Source of the DNA: Oscheius sp. JU75
Taxonomy: Eukaryota; Nematoda; Chromadorea; Rhabditida; Rhabditidae
DNA: 64,000 nt
NCBI GenBank assembly: GCA_037178855.1
Contig: JASJZC010000007.1
Span: 2,604,001-2,668,000, forward strand
Direction of reading: 5' to 3'
This document shows, piece after piece, positions 1 to 11,377 of the stretch. Every line of letters starts with the position of its first letter. The stretch's first letter is position 1. The position numbers were made by a program, and so were the translations under genes. A model generated the notes under the pieces. It saw only the letters and a list, made by a program, of their open reading frames with translations, was not told where the DNA came from and did not search any database.

Positions 1-335
1 CAGAGAGGGCCGTTGGAAGGAGCTGCCCTTTGTTGCGCCATCTTCACAGGTTACATTACAATACCTCTTTTTGCCTCGTTTGCTGATAACGGTTTGCCTA
101 TTACGTGATGCGTTCGAAAACCGTCTCATCTTCTGTCAATAATTCACAGACAGCCGGCTATAAAGGTTTTTCTATGTCTGAGCAGGGATAATAAATGAGT
201 CCACTCTTTTTTTGCTAACTTTTTGATTTGTTGGTGGTGCCAAACGTTGGGGTATCAATCAGTACCACCTACACTCATCCTGATTCACTCTTAATCATAT
301 CATACCATTCCCCACTCCTTATTTTAGCTAATGGA

Positions 336-2089
336 ATGACAAAGTGGGTCGTGCTAGCTATAGCCGCTTTGGCTTTTTTTGGTTTCTTTCTAATCAAATT
401 TTCTTCCGATGTCAATATTGTCCCGACAAACACAACCAGGTACGTGATTTTCCGTTTCTTTCAGGCAAGAAAATTTTTCAGATCTCTTCACCACGTGCAT
501 CCTCGAGCTAACTACATAACTCCAAACTCAATTTTCGTGTATAACGCCTATTTGGACAATAGAGGCGGGTCTAATAAGCTACGGGTTTTGGCAATCAACC
601 GATGCCACAAAGAGTCAGAATTGTGAGTGAACTTTTATGTAAAATCAAACCTTTTTCAGTATTATTTATGCCAGACTGGACGGTAAACAACATGGTCTTA
701 CGCCACAGCCGATTGAGGGAACGTGTCCCTGGACATGGGCCAAGGGTTGCACATTGGCGACCTACTTTCACGACATAGATGTGTCTGAAAACTTCACCGA
801 TACTCAAGTAATTTTTTAGAATTCTCTTCACCAAATTGGCTCAGGTAATTGTTCAAGGAGGTTACAGATATTCGGTTCAAGATATCACCGTTGTAACTGA
901 TGAGGACGAGAGTTTTTTAACCGTATGTGTCCCGCCTATCTATTGGTAATGCATTGTAGAAACACACTAAGGTTATCTTTAGGTACACTGACTGGACCAA
1001 ACTGATTTTGTTCGTGGAATGGTGGAAAAGTCAATCTGCTTCTAAGATCATTTTCTACCACCAATCATCAACGGAAGACGTCAAGACTGTTTTAGACTAT
1101 TATGTCTCCGAGGTATTGTATAGTCTTTATCACTATACAAACCACGACTTGAGGGTGTAGCCGAAGTGATTCAGTGGTCTCTTCTTCCCTCGTCATCTAC
1201 CTTCAATCCAAACGATGAAGTCTATCGGCTCGGCCACTCTCTCGCTATGAATGATTGTGTCCTTCGTGCCAAGTCTCAGCTGGTTGCTTTGGTAGACATC
1301 GACGAGCTTATTGTACCAAAGCAGGCTACTTCAATTGCATAATATGCGTGCTTTTAGAACGTCTTCGCTCCCTGATCTCTTGTCGAAAAAGTTCAACAAC
1401 ACGACTCTTGGATCCCTACAGTTCTCCCATCGTGTCCTTCTCTATGATCCTCCTTTGGCTCCAAGCCCTTTCCGTTTTGCTTCTGCTGATTTCGCTGGAG
1501 TTGGAAATGCAATCTACAAAAACATCACTGGACCGCCGAAGGCGAGAAGCGCGCGTTATCTGTTAGCCCGCGCTGTTTGCGCTGCCTCGGGGCGATTAGC
1601 CGACTGAATGACAGGCGCACGTTTCTTCGGGACAGACACGGCTGTCCACACCGGTCCCGTGGTGTAGCGGTTAGCACTCAGGACTCTGAATCCTGCGACG
1701 GGAGTTCAAATCTCCCCGGGACCTTCCGTTTTTAGCTTCCGAGGTTTATTTTACTCTTTCAGACCATCATCCGTCGTAAAGCTATTGACCGCATGTCTAC
1801 CCACACGGTGAGAAGCTTTTTGGACGGTCAATGGACGCAGAACCAGGTGAGAAATCTATCAAAACATTCAGTAGCTTTCAACTTCTAGACTGGGACGGCT
1901 TTGCTCCTTCACAATCGTTACAACTACGTCGGTGTTCAGACAGATGTTCCAGAAGTTCTTGTGAACATCACTGAAGATGCCATTAGTTTCCGTGCCAAAC
2001 TCATTGCAGTTCGTGACAAAATTTTCCCGAATGGAGCCTGTTTTGATCCAGAAACTCAAAGAGCTCTCGGATCTTGTCTTAGGGAGTAA
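336..2089 (+). CDS. GT92 (DUF23) family glycosyltransferase, type II membrane protein
   Basis: Probable Golgi glycosyltransferase of the nematode-expanded GT92 family (galactosyltransferases related to C. elegans GALT-1). The chosen ATG at 336 is followed by a hydrophobic anchor (WVVLAIAALAFFGFFLI). The luminal part shows family landmarks: FVYNAYLDNR, then CPWTWAKGCTLATY, a KLILFVEWWKSQSASKIIFY block, a DxD-type metal site in LVDIDELIVP near 1290-1312, and a late LHNRYNYV block. Exons are joined by 36-48 bp GT-AG introns, for example 440-481 and 623 to about 660. One intron, about 1540-1762, is long and contains a tRNA-Gln gene. The frame breaks by one base just after DELIVPK near 1325. No short intron with correct phase rescues it, so the gene may carry a frameshift or the sequence a small indel. 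The acceptor sugar and linkage cannot be read from the sequence. Confidence 0.82.
1653..1724 (+). tRNA. tRNA-Gln (anticodon CTG), inside a GT92 intron
   Basis: A 72-nt cloverleaf. The acceptor stem GGTCCCG pairs with CGGGACC. The D arm follows GTGTAGCGGTTAGCAC. The anticodon stem CAGGA/TCCTG closes loop CTCTGAA with anticodon CTG. The T arm is GGGAG-TTCAAAT-CTCCC. A Pol III terminator T-run follows. It lies in sense orientation inside an intron of the GT92 gene and is identical to the copies at 3973 and 5425. Confidence 0.96.
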
Positions 2090-3972
2090 GTACCTTATTT
2101 TCTGGCAAGCAAAGTCATTCAGCTGGAGAAAGAACCAAGGCAACTGCAAAGCTCCAGCTACTGCTTGCCTTGACGTCATGAAATATCGTGAGAACTGGGT
2201 TGAAACTACGAATGCTTCCTACTATGTTGTGTAGTCTCGTGTACCTGGACGGGTTAGAATGAAAACTTTCCGGTGATTTCACTCTGTTTCTGTACTTGGC
2301 ATCCTCATACCATTAGTGAAGGGTGAGACAATATGATCAGGTGTAACAACACTAACTAGACGTCAGACAACTGGTTCCTCGTCTTCAGAATGTTTCAAGG
2401 TTTCTTTTTTAACGACTGTGTACTCTTTCTGTTCGAAAAAACCAACGGTTGGTGGTTACCAAATCTTGGTCCACAGTTCTATCTCCGTCATAATTTGTCA
2501 TCTTTGAACATCAAAAACATTTTATCGGGTGGTTGTGTTCTTCTTTCTTATGATGGATCCCCCACTGTGTCTTTGTGTTGTTCAACTTGGGAAGGTTACA
2601 AACGCGGCGGAAAAAAAGCTTCTGTCTGGTCGCCATGGTCGCTTGGCAATCTCCTCATCGTTTTATGTGGCATCCTGTATGCTCTCTTTTCTATAACTCA
2701 TGCAGAACCATTTTCATGGATAAAGGTCTCTCAGGCTTCAGGCAATTTCTAGACCCATTTCCTCTCACATTCCTAATAAATCATTATTATCACTTGAACC
2801 GTATTGCTTTTCATATGACCTATGTTTCCAAAACGGTATTCATAACATAGATGCTAGCTGACGCTCCGTTTTCCAGTAACAATGAGACTTTTCCCATGAC
2901 TTTGTGATGATTTTTATTCTGATTGTCCTCTGCAGTCTCCGATGCCTGTTCCGGTCAGGAATGTTTTCTTTTTTTTAAATTTCGTTAACAAATTTATAAT
3001 TGTGCTTTAGTTTTCCTCTCTTTTACCGGATTGTATCGATTAAACAGCTGTGTGAAAACGTCTCCAGTCACTCCTCAAACAATAGACTGTTAGATCAATT
3101 CCTATACTCTTCAATCATACTTCTTTTATTTCAAACCAGGAGATTGTCATTTTTGATCTGTTTAAGTTTGTGCTGGATGGGCTTGATTGTTCCAACAAAT
3201 TAATATGGAACATTATCATGTAAATATGACTCCTTTTCTCAACTAACATAAAAAAATTGTGAGGCTACGTTTTTTATCATTCGAAAAGTATTATCGCTTT
3301 GCACGCAGTTTTGACGTTATTGAATGACCCTATGATAATATTGCATCGATGTTTGAATTTGCCTCAGAGAAAACTATGCCGTGTTCCTCATCCTCAATGT
3401 CTAAATGCTTTCCTCTGAACTATCTTTTTGTGGCAAGCGGTGCTCCGTTCATGATGACCGGTGTAGATCTATAGCCATTGTGTACTCTTGCCTGATCCAA
3501 GCTATTTTCTGCCCACGGAAATCGGCAAATTGTTTGGATATCTGTCGTCGAGATGTGTCAGTTCGTCTCACTGTATGATGTCTGATGTTTTTAATGTGTT
3601 TATGTTTTGAACACTAGGTTTCCCTTCTCATACCTTTTGGCTTTTAAAACTGTGATCACAGGTCCAAGATTTGTCAGTGTTTATTCTTAGTAGTGTTTGC
3701 ATGTGTGCTCCCCCTGCCGTTCACTCACATTTGAAATTTTTCTTCAAGCCAATTGACTTCTCTCGTCTGATCGACATTTATGTGGCGCACCTTGCGATAT
3801 CTTCTTTTTTGATGGCAGCCTACACTGGTTCCTCTTATGTTCTTTCACCGGTTGGTGTTCCGGTCTCAGCCTTACCATTTTGTGGCATTTCCCAAGACAG
3901 TTGTCTTTCCCTAAAAGTTACACCACTGCCTTCCTCATTTCCATGCCACGGCCCAAAAAATGACGAAAAGAA
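2090..3972. other. Intergenic region without a supported gene
   Basis: AT-rich sequence between the GT92 stop and the minus-strand tRNA-Gln. The frames open here (for example 2390-2752 and 3671-3991 on +) lack splice support, family motifs or a coherent continuation. I see nothing else in it. Confidence 0.5.
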
Positions 3973-4044
3973 AGGTCCCGGGGAGATTTGAACTCCCGTC
4001 GCAGGATTCAGAGTCCTGAGTGCTAACCGCTACACCACGGGACC
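3973..4044 (-). tRNA. tRNA-Gln (anticodon CTG)
   Basis: Reverse-strand 72-nt copy identical to those at 1653 and 5425, with the same acceptor, anticodon (CTG) and T-arm sequences. On its own strand it is followed by a T-rich Pol III terminator. It lies 150 bp upstream of the carboxypeptidase start, in the opposite orientation. Confidence 0.96.
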
Positions 4045-4193
4045 GGTGTTTTGATCTTTGCCCGTCCCACTGCACTTTCTTTCCGCTATCAGCACTCTTT
4101 TCTCTGGAAGAAAGACAGCTAAGAAAACGAAATTTCCTAGAAATTTTTCCAGAAATTGAATCACATTTTAATCCAAACTGTCCTTTTTAGATC

Positions 4194-6238
4194 ATGTTTT
4201 GGGTGGTTACAGCCCTCTTGTTGAGAACCATTTATGCGGACGATGACGATCGACACTCAATTCTACGAGTAGTACCTCGTTCTGCTGATCATATGGATGC
4301 TCTTCGTTATATGGATGCAACTCTTGGATTTGATATTGACTTTTTGAGAGAAGTTCGGGGAGTCGACCGCCCAGGAGACATTGTCCTAATGGCCAACCAT
4401 TTGAACAAGTCTAAAGAATATCTAGATAAACATAAAGTCCCCAACTGGATTATAGGTAAAACATGCGTAGAAATCTTGTAGCAACAGTTTAGAGGACAAT
4501 TTGCATGTTCGAAGGGATCGAAGAGCTGTACTGGAGAGCCTTGACCCTGCTATGGAGATGACCAGAGACATTATTACATCAGGCTACTTACCATTCGACA
4601 CGGTAAATAGCATCAAGCAGGAATTCAATTTGTGACTTTTTCAGCAACTGCGTGTCTTGCGACAACTTGCCGGAACTTATCCTGGTCTTGTTCGTCTAGA
4701 ACGAATCGGTAGCAGCACTGAAGGAAGACCTATTGTGACAGCAACTGTATGTAGTTCTTAATATTTGAAGAAAGCTATTTCAGGTCGGATACAGGGCGAA
4801 TCGAACGAAGCCAATCTTCTGGATTGATGCCGGTATCCACGCTCGTGAATGGATCTCCCACTCTGCCGGCCTTTACACTCTCTGGGAAGTGGGTAAACTT
4901 TTTAAAATAAAAAAGCAAAAACATTGCTCCCTGTGAGGCTCGAACTCACGACCTTCAGATTATGAGACTGACGCGCTGCCGACTGCGCCAAGGAAGCACC
5001 CGTTTGCTGGCACCACCGCATTTGCCACTAGTCTGCGGGGAAAAAGATAACCATTTTCAGCTGGCCACAAATCCTGTGCACACGAACCTACTGCGAAAAG
5101 TGGATGTAGTCCTGGTAAATAATGCCAATCCTGACGGTTACGAGTACAGTCGCCTGAAGGACAGACTTTGGAGAAAAACCAGGTTGGAGTTTTCAGGGCA
5201 TATAGACACAACTTTTTTTAGATCTCGTCATGCTGGATCAGGATGTGCTGGGGTGGATGGCAATAGAAACTATCCGTTCCATTGGGGAGAAGAGGGAGTC
5301 AGTTTCGGAACTTGTAGGTAAGGGCAAAAAGTGGTGTTTGCGCTAGAGCTTCAAGTCCCGAGATTGACATGCGACCTATCTGTCCCCGAAGTGTCTCCGA
5401 CTGACCACTCTTTATAAACGTACCGGTCCCGTGGTGTAGCGGTTAGCACTCAGGACTCTGAATCCTGCGACGGGAGTTCAAATCTCCCCGGGACCTTCTT
5501 TTTTTCCATCCAGCAGTGACATTTTGCCATGTGAGAACAGATGACGGAGAAATGTACAGCTCTGAGGTGTAATTTAGTTGGGATATGACAAAACATCCGA
5601 AGTACTTCCTCCAACTTTTTGAACTGTATTTCAGTGAGATCTACTGTGGCCCAGCTGCAATGAGTGAGCCGGAAGTAAAAGCATTAGTCGACCGTATCAC
5701 ACAGCTCAAGGGTCGTGTTGTTGGCTATGTTGCTCTGCATTCATTTGGACAAGACATTCTCTACCCTTGGGGCCATGCCATCAACCAATTTCCGGATGAT
5801 GTGGAAGATCTGGCAAGGATTTATTCTATCCCATAAACTCTAATTTCAGAAAGCGGTGGGCTCCGAAATGGCAGATGCCATCAAGAAAGTAGCAGGAACA
5901 GAGTATAACGTCGCGAATTCTGCCGGTGGTCTCTGTAAGTGCATTTTTGATCATAAAATGTGATGATTGAAGATCCGGCTTCTGGAGCTTCTGATGACTG
6001 GGCGAAAAGCATGGGAGTCAAATTCAGCTATACAATGGAGTTATCACCAAAAGATAACTAGTAGACACCCTGAAAGCTCACTCAATGGTCAATATTTTAG
6101 TTTCGGATTCCAGCTGCCTGAAAAGTTTATCAATCAGGTCTGCGAGGAAGTCTTCGCCGGCCTCGAAGTTCTTGCCCAACACGTCTCCAGGCAGCCTGTA
6201 CTACATCGACGGCAAAACAGACTAAACATGCGTGGTTG
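4194..6238 (+). CDS. Secreted zinc carboxypeptidase, M14 (carboxypeptidase A/B type)
   Basis: A digestive or processing metallocarboxypeptidase removing C-terminal residues. It starts with a signal-like segment (MFWVVTALLLRTIYA), then an acidic propeptide. The catalytic domain shows the zinc motif HxxE (DAGIHAREWIS), then NPDGYEYSR and RLWRKTR, the GVDGNRNYPFHWG block (substrate-binding Asn-Arg), EIYCGPAAMSEPEV, the ALHSFGQDILYPWG block, and SYTMELSPKDN with the catalytic Glu. The C-terminal helix continues FGFQLPEKFINQV. Splicing is phase-consistent throughout. One intron appears to use a GC donor: CTG then gcaagg near 5810, with its acceptor at about 5850. Two introns carry tRNA genes: tRNA-Met antisense and tRNA-Gln sense. 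A polyadenylation signal AATAAA lies at 6275-6280. Family assignment is very secure; substrate class is not. Confidence 0.93.
4925..4997 (-). tRNA. tRNA-Met (elongator, anticodon CAT), antisense in an intron
   Basis: A 73-nt cloverleaf on the minus strand. Acceptor GCTTCCT pairs with AGGGAGC, with one G-T pair. The D arm is TGGCGCAGTCGGCAGCGC, the anticodon loop CTCATAA gives CAT, and the T loop is TTCGAGC. The absence of initiator features supports elongator Met. It lies inside a carboxypeptidase intron, opposite to the direction of the host gene. Confidence 0.95.
5425..5496 (+). tRNA. tRNA-Gln (anticodon CTG), inside a carboxypeptidase intron
   Basis: A 72-nt copy identical to those at 1653 and 3973, followed by a long T-run terminator. 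It sits in sense orientation in the intron between the exons encoding FGTC and SEIYCGP. Confidence 0.96.
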
Positions 6239-6457
6239 ACCCTTGAATGATCTCAACGATCTGAATATGAACTGAATAAATATGCAATGTTATGCTTTAT
6301 TTTCTACCGCCAACTATTCTAGTGAATTTTTTATAGGAGAGACATCCATTCATTATCATTTCCTGTATTCGACACTCATCTTCATTCCCCCACAACATCC
6401 TTCCGCCATTTTTACGGATATCGATCTGACTTTGTTCTACTGGCGCGTTTTGTTCCG

Positions 6458-6960
6458 ATGGCACTGTATGAGGACAGGACACCTTCGAAGGAGCTGCTTC
6501 CGTTGGAAGCCAACACTGTCAATGAGAACTTCTTGCTAAAAGTAGTACTAGGTTCTTTTTCGAGACTCTTACCTTCAAATCAAAGAACTCTTCAACACTC
6601 ACCTTGTGTGTTCCTTCACGCCGTAGCAGCATGTATCTGTCACCGATCGTTGACGACCGTTCTTGGTTGCGAAAGGTGTGTCATGTTTTAGTGTTTTGAC
6701 AAGTGTTGTCAGATGTTCTCCCGAGACTCACCAGCGCCGAAGATTTCTGTAAAAGCTTTTTTCGACAGCTTACTGTGAAGCGACGATGATCAAGAAGAAG
6801 GTTTGAATGTCAACCCAGATGGAACTAATTGCGCATCAAAAGCGAGTGCCAAGGTGACCAGTATTTGAAACTAACAAACATTTCATTGCAGGAACTGAGT
6901 GTGAAGTCAAGCTCTACTTCATCGAAGCCTGGACTGCTAGCTTTGTTCAATAGAAAATGA
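6458..6960 (+). CDS. Possible small unknown gene
   Basis: Tentative model. An ATG at 6458 begins MALYEDRTPSKELLPLEANT, which looks coding and runs to a possible donor at about 6539. Downstream segments also look coding: RRSSMYLSPIVDDRSWLRK up to a GTGTGT donor near 6676, and a terminal piece SSSTSSKPGLLALFNRK ending at a TGA at 6958-6960 after a TTGCAG acceptor near 6891. Two alternative reading frames can be joined through the middle and I cannot choose between them. No recognised domain; the segments are rich in Ser, Pro and basic residues. Confidence 0.4.
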
Positions 6961-7262
6961 TCCATTTTCAACAATTGCCATTATGGAAAAAAAGGTTACT
7001 CGTGAAGGCAGGAAATGACAGTCCTACGTTCGCTATGTGAAGAGATGAATCTCGGGATCATTCTCTCTAAGCAATTATCTTCTTTCGGACCTCAATTAGA
7101 TTAACAGGCACGCAAGCTTCCGCACATTGCGCGCAGCAGCTAGGCTTCTTTCCCTCGATATCAATCTGAGAAGCAGCGTTCGTCAACATCACCTCTTTTC
7201 GGAAACGAGACAATGCGATTGTGTTTCGAATCCCTCTTGATTTGGTCACTGATGCTCTTGCT

Positions 7263-8555
7263 ATGACACGGCTTCTGTTCCTCTTCATTTTTTGTTATCT
7301 CTTCCGTCTGGTATTTGCCGTCGAATGCATACAGGGAGAATGGGATTACGTTGGAATGAGGTAAACCATGTATTAATGTCAGAGAGAAAACTTTAGAAGC
7401 TCCGGAAGTTGTACAGGCGAGCTGTGTGTCGTTTGGAAATGGCAAACGAGGTCGGAGACTCTAATTAAACAGGTACTTAGCTATGTAGGAATCTTTTAAT
7501 GAAATGTAGGGCTGTCTTGCGGGTGTTGATCGTGGATATACGGCTAAAGTCGGCTGTCGCACAAATAATCTCGGAGCCATTGTGTGTTTGTGCGAGTAAG
7601 TTGTGCAAGGTTTCCGCAACATGTTACAGCACTGAAATATGCAATACTGCCGAATTGCCAGAAAATGCCATTTCAAGCCAACCAGTCGTACGTTTGCCTG
7701 CTGTTGAATGCGTCAAAAAAGTGGTAGGTGTCATCCTTAACCTTCAAACGTTGTTTTTCATACTGGAACTGGGATTTTCGGCTCTGTGAGGGAACACATC
7801 TGCAGTTCAAATTTTTGCCACATGCAGAGAACAGAGGTAGTTTTTCGTATTTTCGTGAAAGCTCCTACTTTTAGACGTATTCTGAAGGAACGGCCCCGGA
7901 TGTCGTAAATGTCTTTAACTGCGCCGATCTAGCTGAATTTGACTTCGTCGTCAGATTGAAGAGCACTAGTGGAGTACCTGGTCTGTACGTGAATGGCTGC
8001 TATAAAGTACAGCTTCACCCACAAGATGCTGTGACCGATTGTACATGCTCAAGAGTGAGGATAGTATCATCTTTCAAGCATCTTTCTGATTCAGAATAAC
8101 TGCAACACTGTACTCCCTGTTGTTCAATCCGGCCCTGTCAGATGCCATGTCTCTTCTCCTAGTCACAATGATTCAGATGCACGTTTAGTTCTATTGACAC
8201 AACATGTTTTTCAGATAGCCCAAAACCATTTTTGTGATGGAGATTACTGCATCATCCAAAAGGATGATCGGAACTTTGTCAAAGGATGCATATCAGTCAA
8301 TGAAAGAAACTCTTGGAGTCACATTCGAGTAATTATAGTTTTACAATTAAATTACAAGTATTGACTCAGGTTGGTCACCGTCACATTCTCGGAGTCGATC
8401 AATGGCTGTGTCAGTCTCATCTTTGTAATCACAATGTTCAACGTGCGATGAAGTCGATCCATTCGATGAGATCGCACAAAGTTCATCGAAGTTCAACGGC
8501 GAATGCTCTTAAGTTTTTGCTAGAACTTCTACTTGTATTTTTTATTGTCGCATAA
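7263..8555 (+). CDS. Secreted GPI-anchored protein with about three ET/Ly6-like cysteine modules
   Basis: A nematode-type cysteine-rich surface protein. The start MTRLLFLFIFCYLFRLVFA is a signal peptide. Three successive modules each end in the C-x2-5-C-N pattern of Ly6/ET folds. Module 1 has CTGELCVVW and ends CLCDTEICN. Module 2 runs from FNCADLAEFDFVVRL to TDCTCSRNNCN. Module 3 has CDGDYCIIQ and ends WLCQSHLCN. The C terminus, ALKFLLELLLVFFIVA, is a typical GPI-attachment tail. Early exons are 7263-7360, 7397-7472 (36-bp intron between), then a third starting near 7509 after GAAATGTAG. Introns are short and in phase; the junction near 8190 may be read through without an intron. No enzymatic motif is seen. 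The role is unknown; the family is otherwise described only as ET-module proteins of nematodes. Confidence 0.75.
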
Positions 8556-8615
8556 CGAGAATTGTTTTGAAATAAGTTGTTACAATATATACATGGTTTA
8601 ATACAGCTGCACATT

Positions 8616-9605
8616 TCAAGAAAAGTCGCCTTTCATTTGAAAAATAATAATGATCATTACGGCAGTAAGAGCAACTATGCCGAAAGTAACTGCTGCGATG
8701 GTGTGCTTGTGTTTCTTAACGTAATGAAAAGAAGGCTGCTTTTTCTTTGGTCGCATGTAAGCTGAAATTTACGGAATTTGTATTTTCACGAGCAGGAATC
8801 TCGTTTTGCAATATTTTTCCTATTAGCAAGTTGTTTTGACTTACGCATTAGCAAATGTTTCGCAGAATCTGTAGCGTCAAGGGGTTGAATGTCAGAGGGG
8901 TATCGGGGCTGGTTAATGCGCTCAGAATTGGAAAACGATTGAAAACCCGAGAAGATTGATGTCTTTAACAAGCCCGAAAATTGCTCTACGGGAGCCTCCT
9001 TCGAACCTCAGTTCGATTGTTGCCACTCGTGATATGTAAAGATAACCCCATTTTCAGTAGATATCATCGCTGATAAAATGGAACTTCCGGAATCGAGAGG
9101 AAAGTCCAATTAATCGAAAGGTAAACAGCTTACGATAAGTAGGCAGATTTCGCGGTTTGTAGACGTACATCATTGGCGGCTCGTTAAAAACTTCAGATGT
9201 CGATAGAGCAGGCATTCTTAGACAAATGTTTATGCAAACTTGTTACATACCTGACTTGTTGAAGTTCATAAGCACTAAGGTTTTGAGGAAGACCATTTCG
9301 AACTACTTGCTGCTCGTACTGTTCAATAGTCCTAGGAGGTAGAGACGAAGATGGAAGAGTAGCAATACAAACAGAAACTGATTTTTGACGGCGGGAACTC
9401 TAAAACATTTTAAATTTCTCGTATCTTTCTAAAATACCGGCACTCTGGGGATGTCTAACAGTTGAGGAGAGAGATCCTCCATTTCTATGTCAGCTGCAAC
9501 ATAGTTGGAACGTAGAGCGGACAACGAGGTCGACCTTTTTTGATATTGAGGACGACGAGAGTCAAGCGAATGCTGGTGGCGTTCAATTTCAGAACGTGCA
9601 GACAT
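8616..9605 (-). CDS. Unknown Ser/Arg-rich protein with a C-terminal transmembrane segment
   Basis: Spliced model on the minus strand: exons 9438-9605, 9251-9399 and one starting at 9216, then terminal exons. It starts MSARSEIERHQHSLDSRR, followed by a disordered region rich in Ser, Arg, Pro and Gln. A later exon reads SGLLKTSIFSGFQSFSNSER. The last exon contains a basic stretch (RPKKKQPSFHYVKKHKH), one hydrophobic helix (TIAAVTFGIVALTAVMIIII) and a ten-residue tail. This is the layout of a tail-anchored or single-pass membrane protein with its bulk in the cytosol. The join near 9035-8990 uses a weak acceptor and is uncertain. I recognise no family. Confidence 0.55.
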
Positions 9606-11377
9606 TTGATTGTAGATCTAAAAACTGCTAATGCAGGAGATCAGCAATCTTTTTTTTTTTTTTAAATACAAATTGATTGAAGACTAGAAAAAAAAGCTCC
9701 AGGAAAGACGCGAGTTTATGAATACTAAAAAGGTTTGAAAGAAGAACGGGCCATCACATGGTTTGAAGCAACGGCAGTTGAGCAAATTTAGGAAAATGAG
9801 CGGCAAGTGAAGAGGCGAAGGCGTTTATCAGAAGAAGACCTGGAGATAAAATAGCTTGAAGTGATGTCGCGGGGTTGCACTGATTAGATGAAAACAGAAG
9901 GCAAATAATCTTCTTGAACCATGACCTATTAGGACTGCGAAGGCGAGTGAGAACAAAGCCACTTCCAAGAAGAAGCATGAAAAATGACCACAGGAGAAGT
10001 TGCACGAGGAATTTTTGATGATGTACGGGATGGAGAAAGTAACGTGTCATTGTTTTTTTTGTTTAACCAAAGAGAACTAAACTGTTACAAATTTTAGGAA
10101 CTTTTGACGTGTAGTAGAAACAGTTAGAGTCGAGAATCGCTTATCAGCTTCCTTGAAAACGGCTGCCATTGCTTGGCTACTACGAAAATAGATCAGGATC
10201 TTTGTTGAACAAATCTATGTGGCCTACAAAGTACTTATTATGAGTACAGCCTCACAATATGGACCAAAACCATATTCCAGAACCATAAGGTTACAATTTC
10301 AGAAAGCTGTCAACTGTGGTTTGATTAGGTAGAGAGTACATAAGGTATATGTTATCAGAGCCTGTCATTCTGCTGCCGCAAAAACTAATCTGTGTATACC
10401 ATGAATGGTAAAATATCTCACAAAAGATAGAATATATTTGCAGGAAAAGTTAGAACAATCCCAATCGTTATCCTTTCAGCGACGTGTTTGCGTCACGTCG
10501 CTGACGTTTAAAGTGAACGTTTAGGAAAACAATTGGTAGATAAGAGTTTTGAAAAGATAGTCGGGCGGCCTGTCGTGGAAGAACAAGCGTTCGGGCTAGA
10601 AAATTGAATAGGGACAAAACGCTGAGATATATCGCAACAATGAAGACTAACTTGGTACATCATGTGATAAACAACGTAGTATTTCAGTGTAGGTGAAGAG
10701 CAGGAAGTATTCTGGCGGTTGTAGTCCGGTTTCGAGATGTTTCAAAACCAGGTTTCAGTACACTCCTAGAGTTGGGTTTTTGAAAATTTCCTATATTCAC
10801 AATCCGTTAGTTAGCACCGTGGAGTAAAGATCTGAAGTCAACTTGAAGATGAGAATCTTTACATCTAATCTTTAATGTTCCATCTGTAACAGGCGTTTGA
10901 TCGACCATCGTTCCCCACTTCCTCCTTCACGTGCTCTGTTTGTCCCCAAATTGTACCACCTTAATGGTAGCTCGACATAATTGTTTGATTTGTCAAGTGA
11001 CGTGAAAATGGGCTGGTACCAGATGCATCCTCTTGAATTTGACCGAAACTCCGCCCATGTGCCGGATAAAACCCGGCAATATCGTCTGCTACAGTAGTTT
11101 TGAGGGCCTCCAGTCTTGAGCTGGCTTCCAGTTCCTTATTGTTTCCTCTGACCATATCTTTTTAAAGTAATTTCACGCAAACGTTAGTATTGATTAAGAC
11201 TCATTAATTTGGCTGGATGGCTTCCTCAAAGCGCCACAATATGCTATTTTTTAATCCTTCATGCTATTCTTGAATGGTCTTTAACACGGTTGATCGCACA
11301 AACTGGGTGGAGCAATGTCTCACATTTCTACGTTCGTCACACGACCAAACCGTCTTAAGGTTAAAATTTACAGACAA
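9606..11377. other. Intergenic region with one weak minus-strand ORF
   Basis: Mostly non-coding in appearance. A minus-strand open frame at 9754-10050 begins MTRYFLHPVHHQKFLVQLLL and has hydrophobic stretches, but no splice or family support. I do not call it a gene. Confidence 0.4.

Noticed and set aside
3973..5496. The three tRNA-Gln copies as a tRNA-derived SINE
   Set aside because: Flanks differ, each has its own T-run terminator, and there is no shared 3' tail.
9650..9665. A/T homopolymer run near 9650 as a retrotransposon tail
   Set aside because: No target-site duplication or element body is visible next to it.
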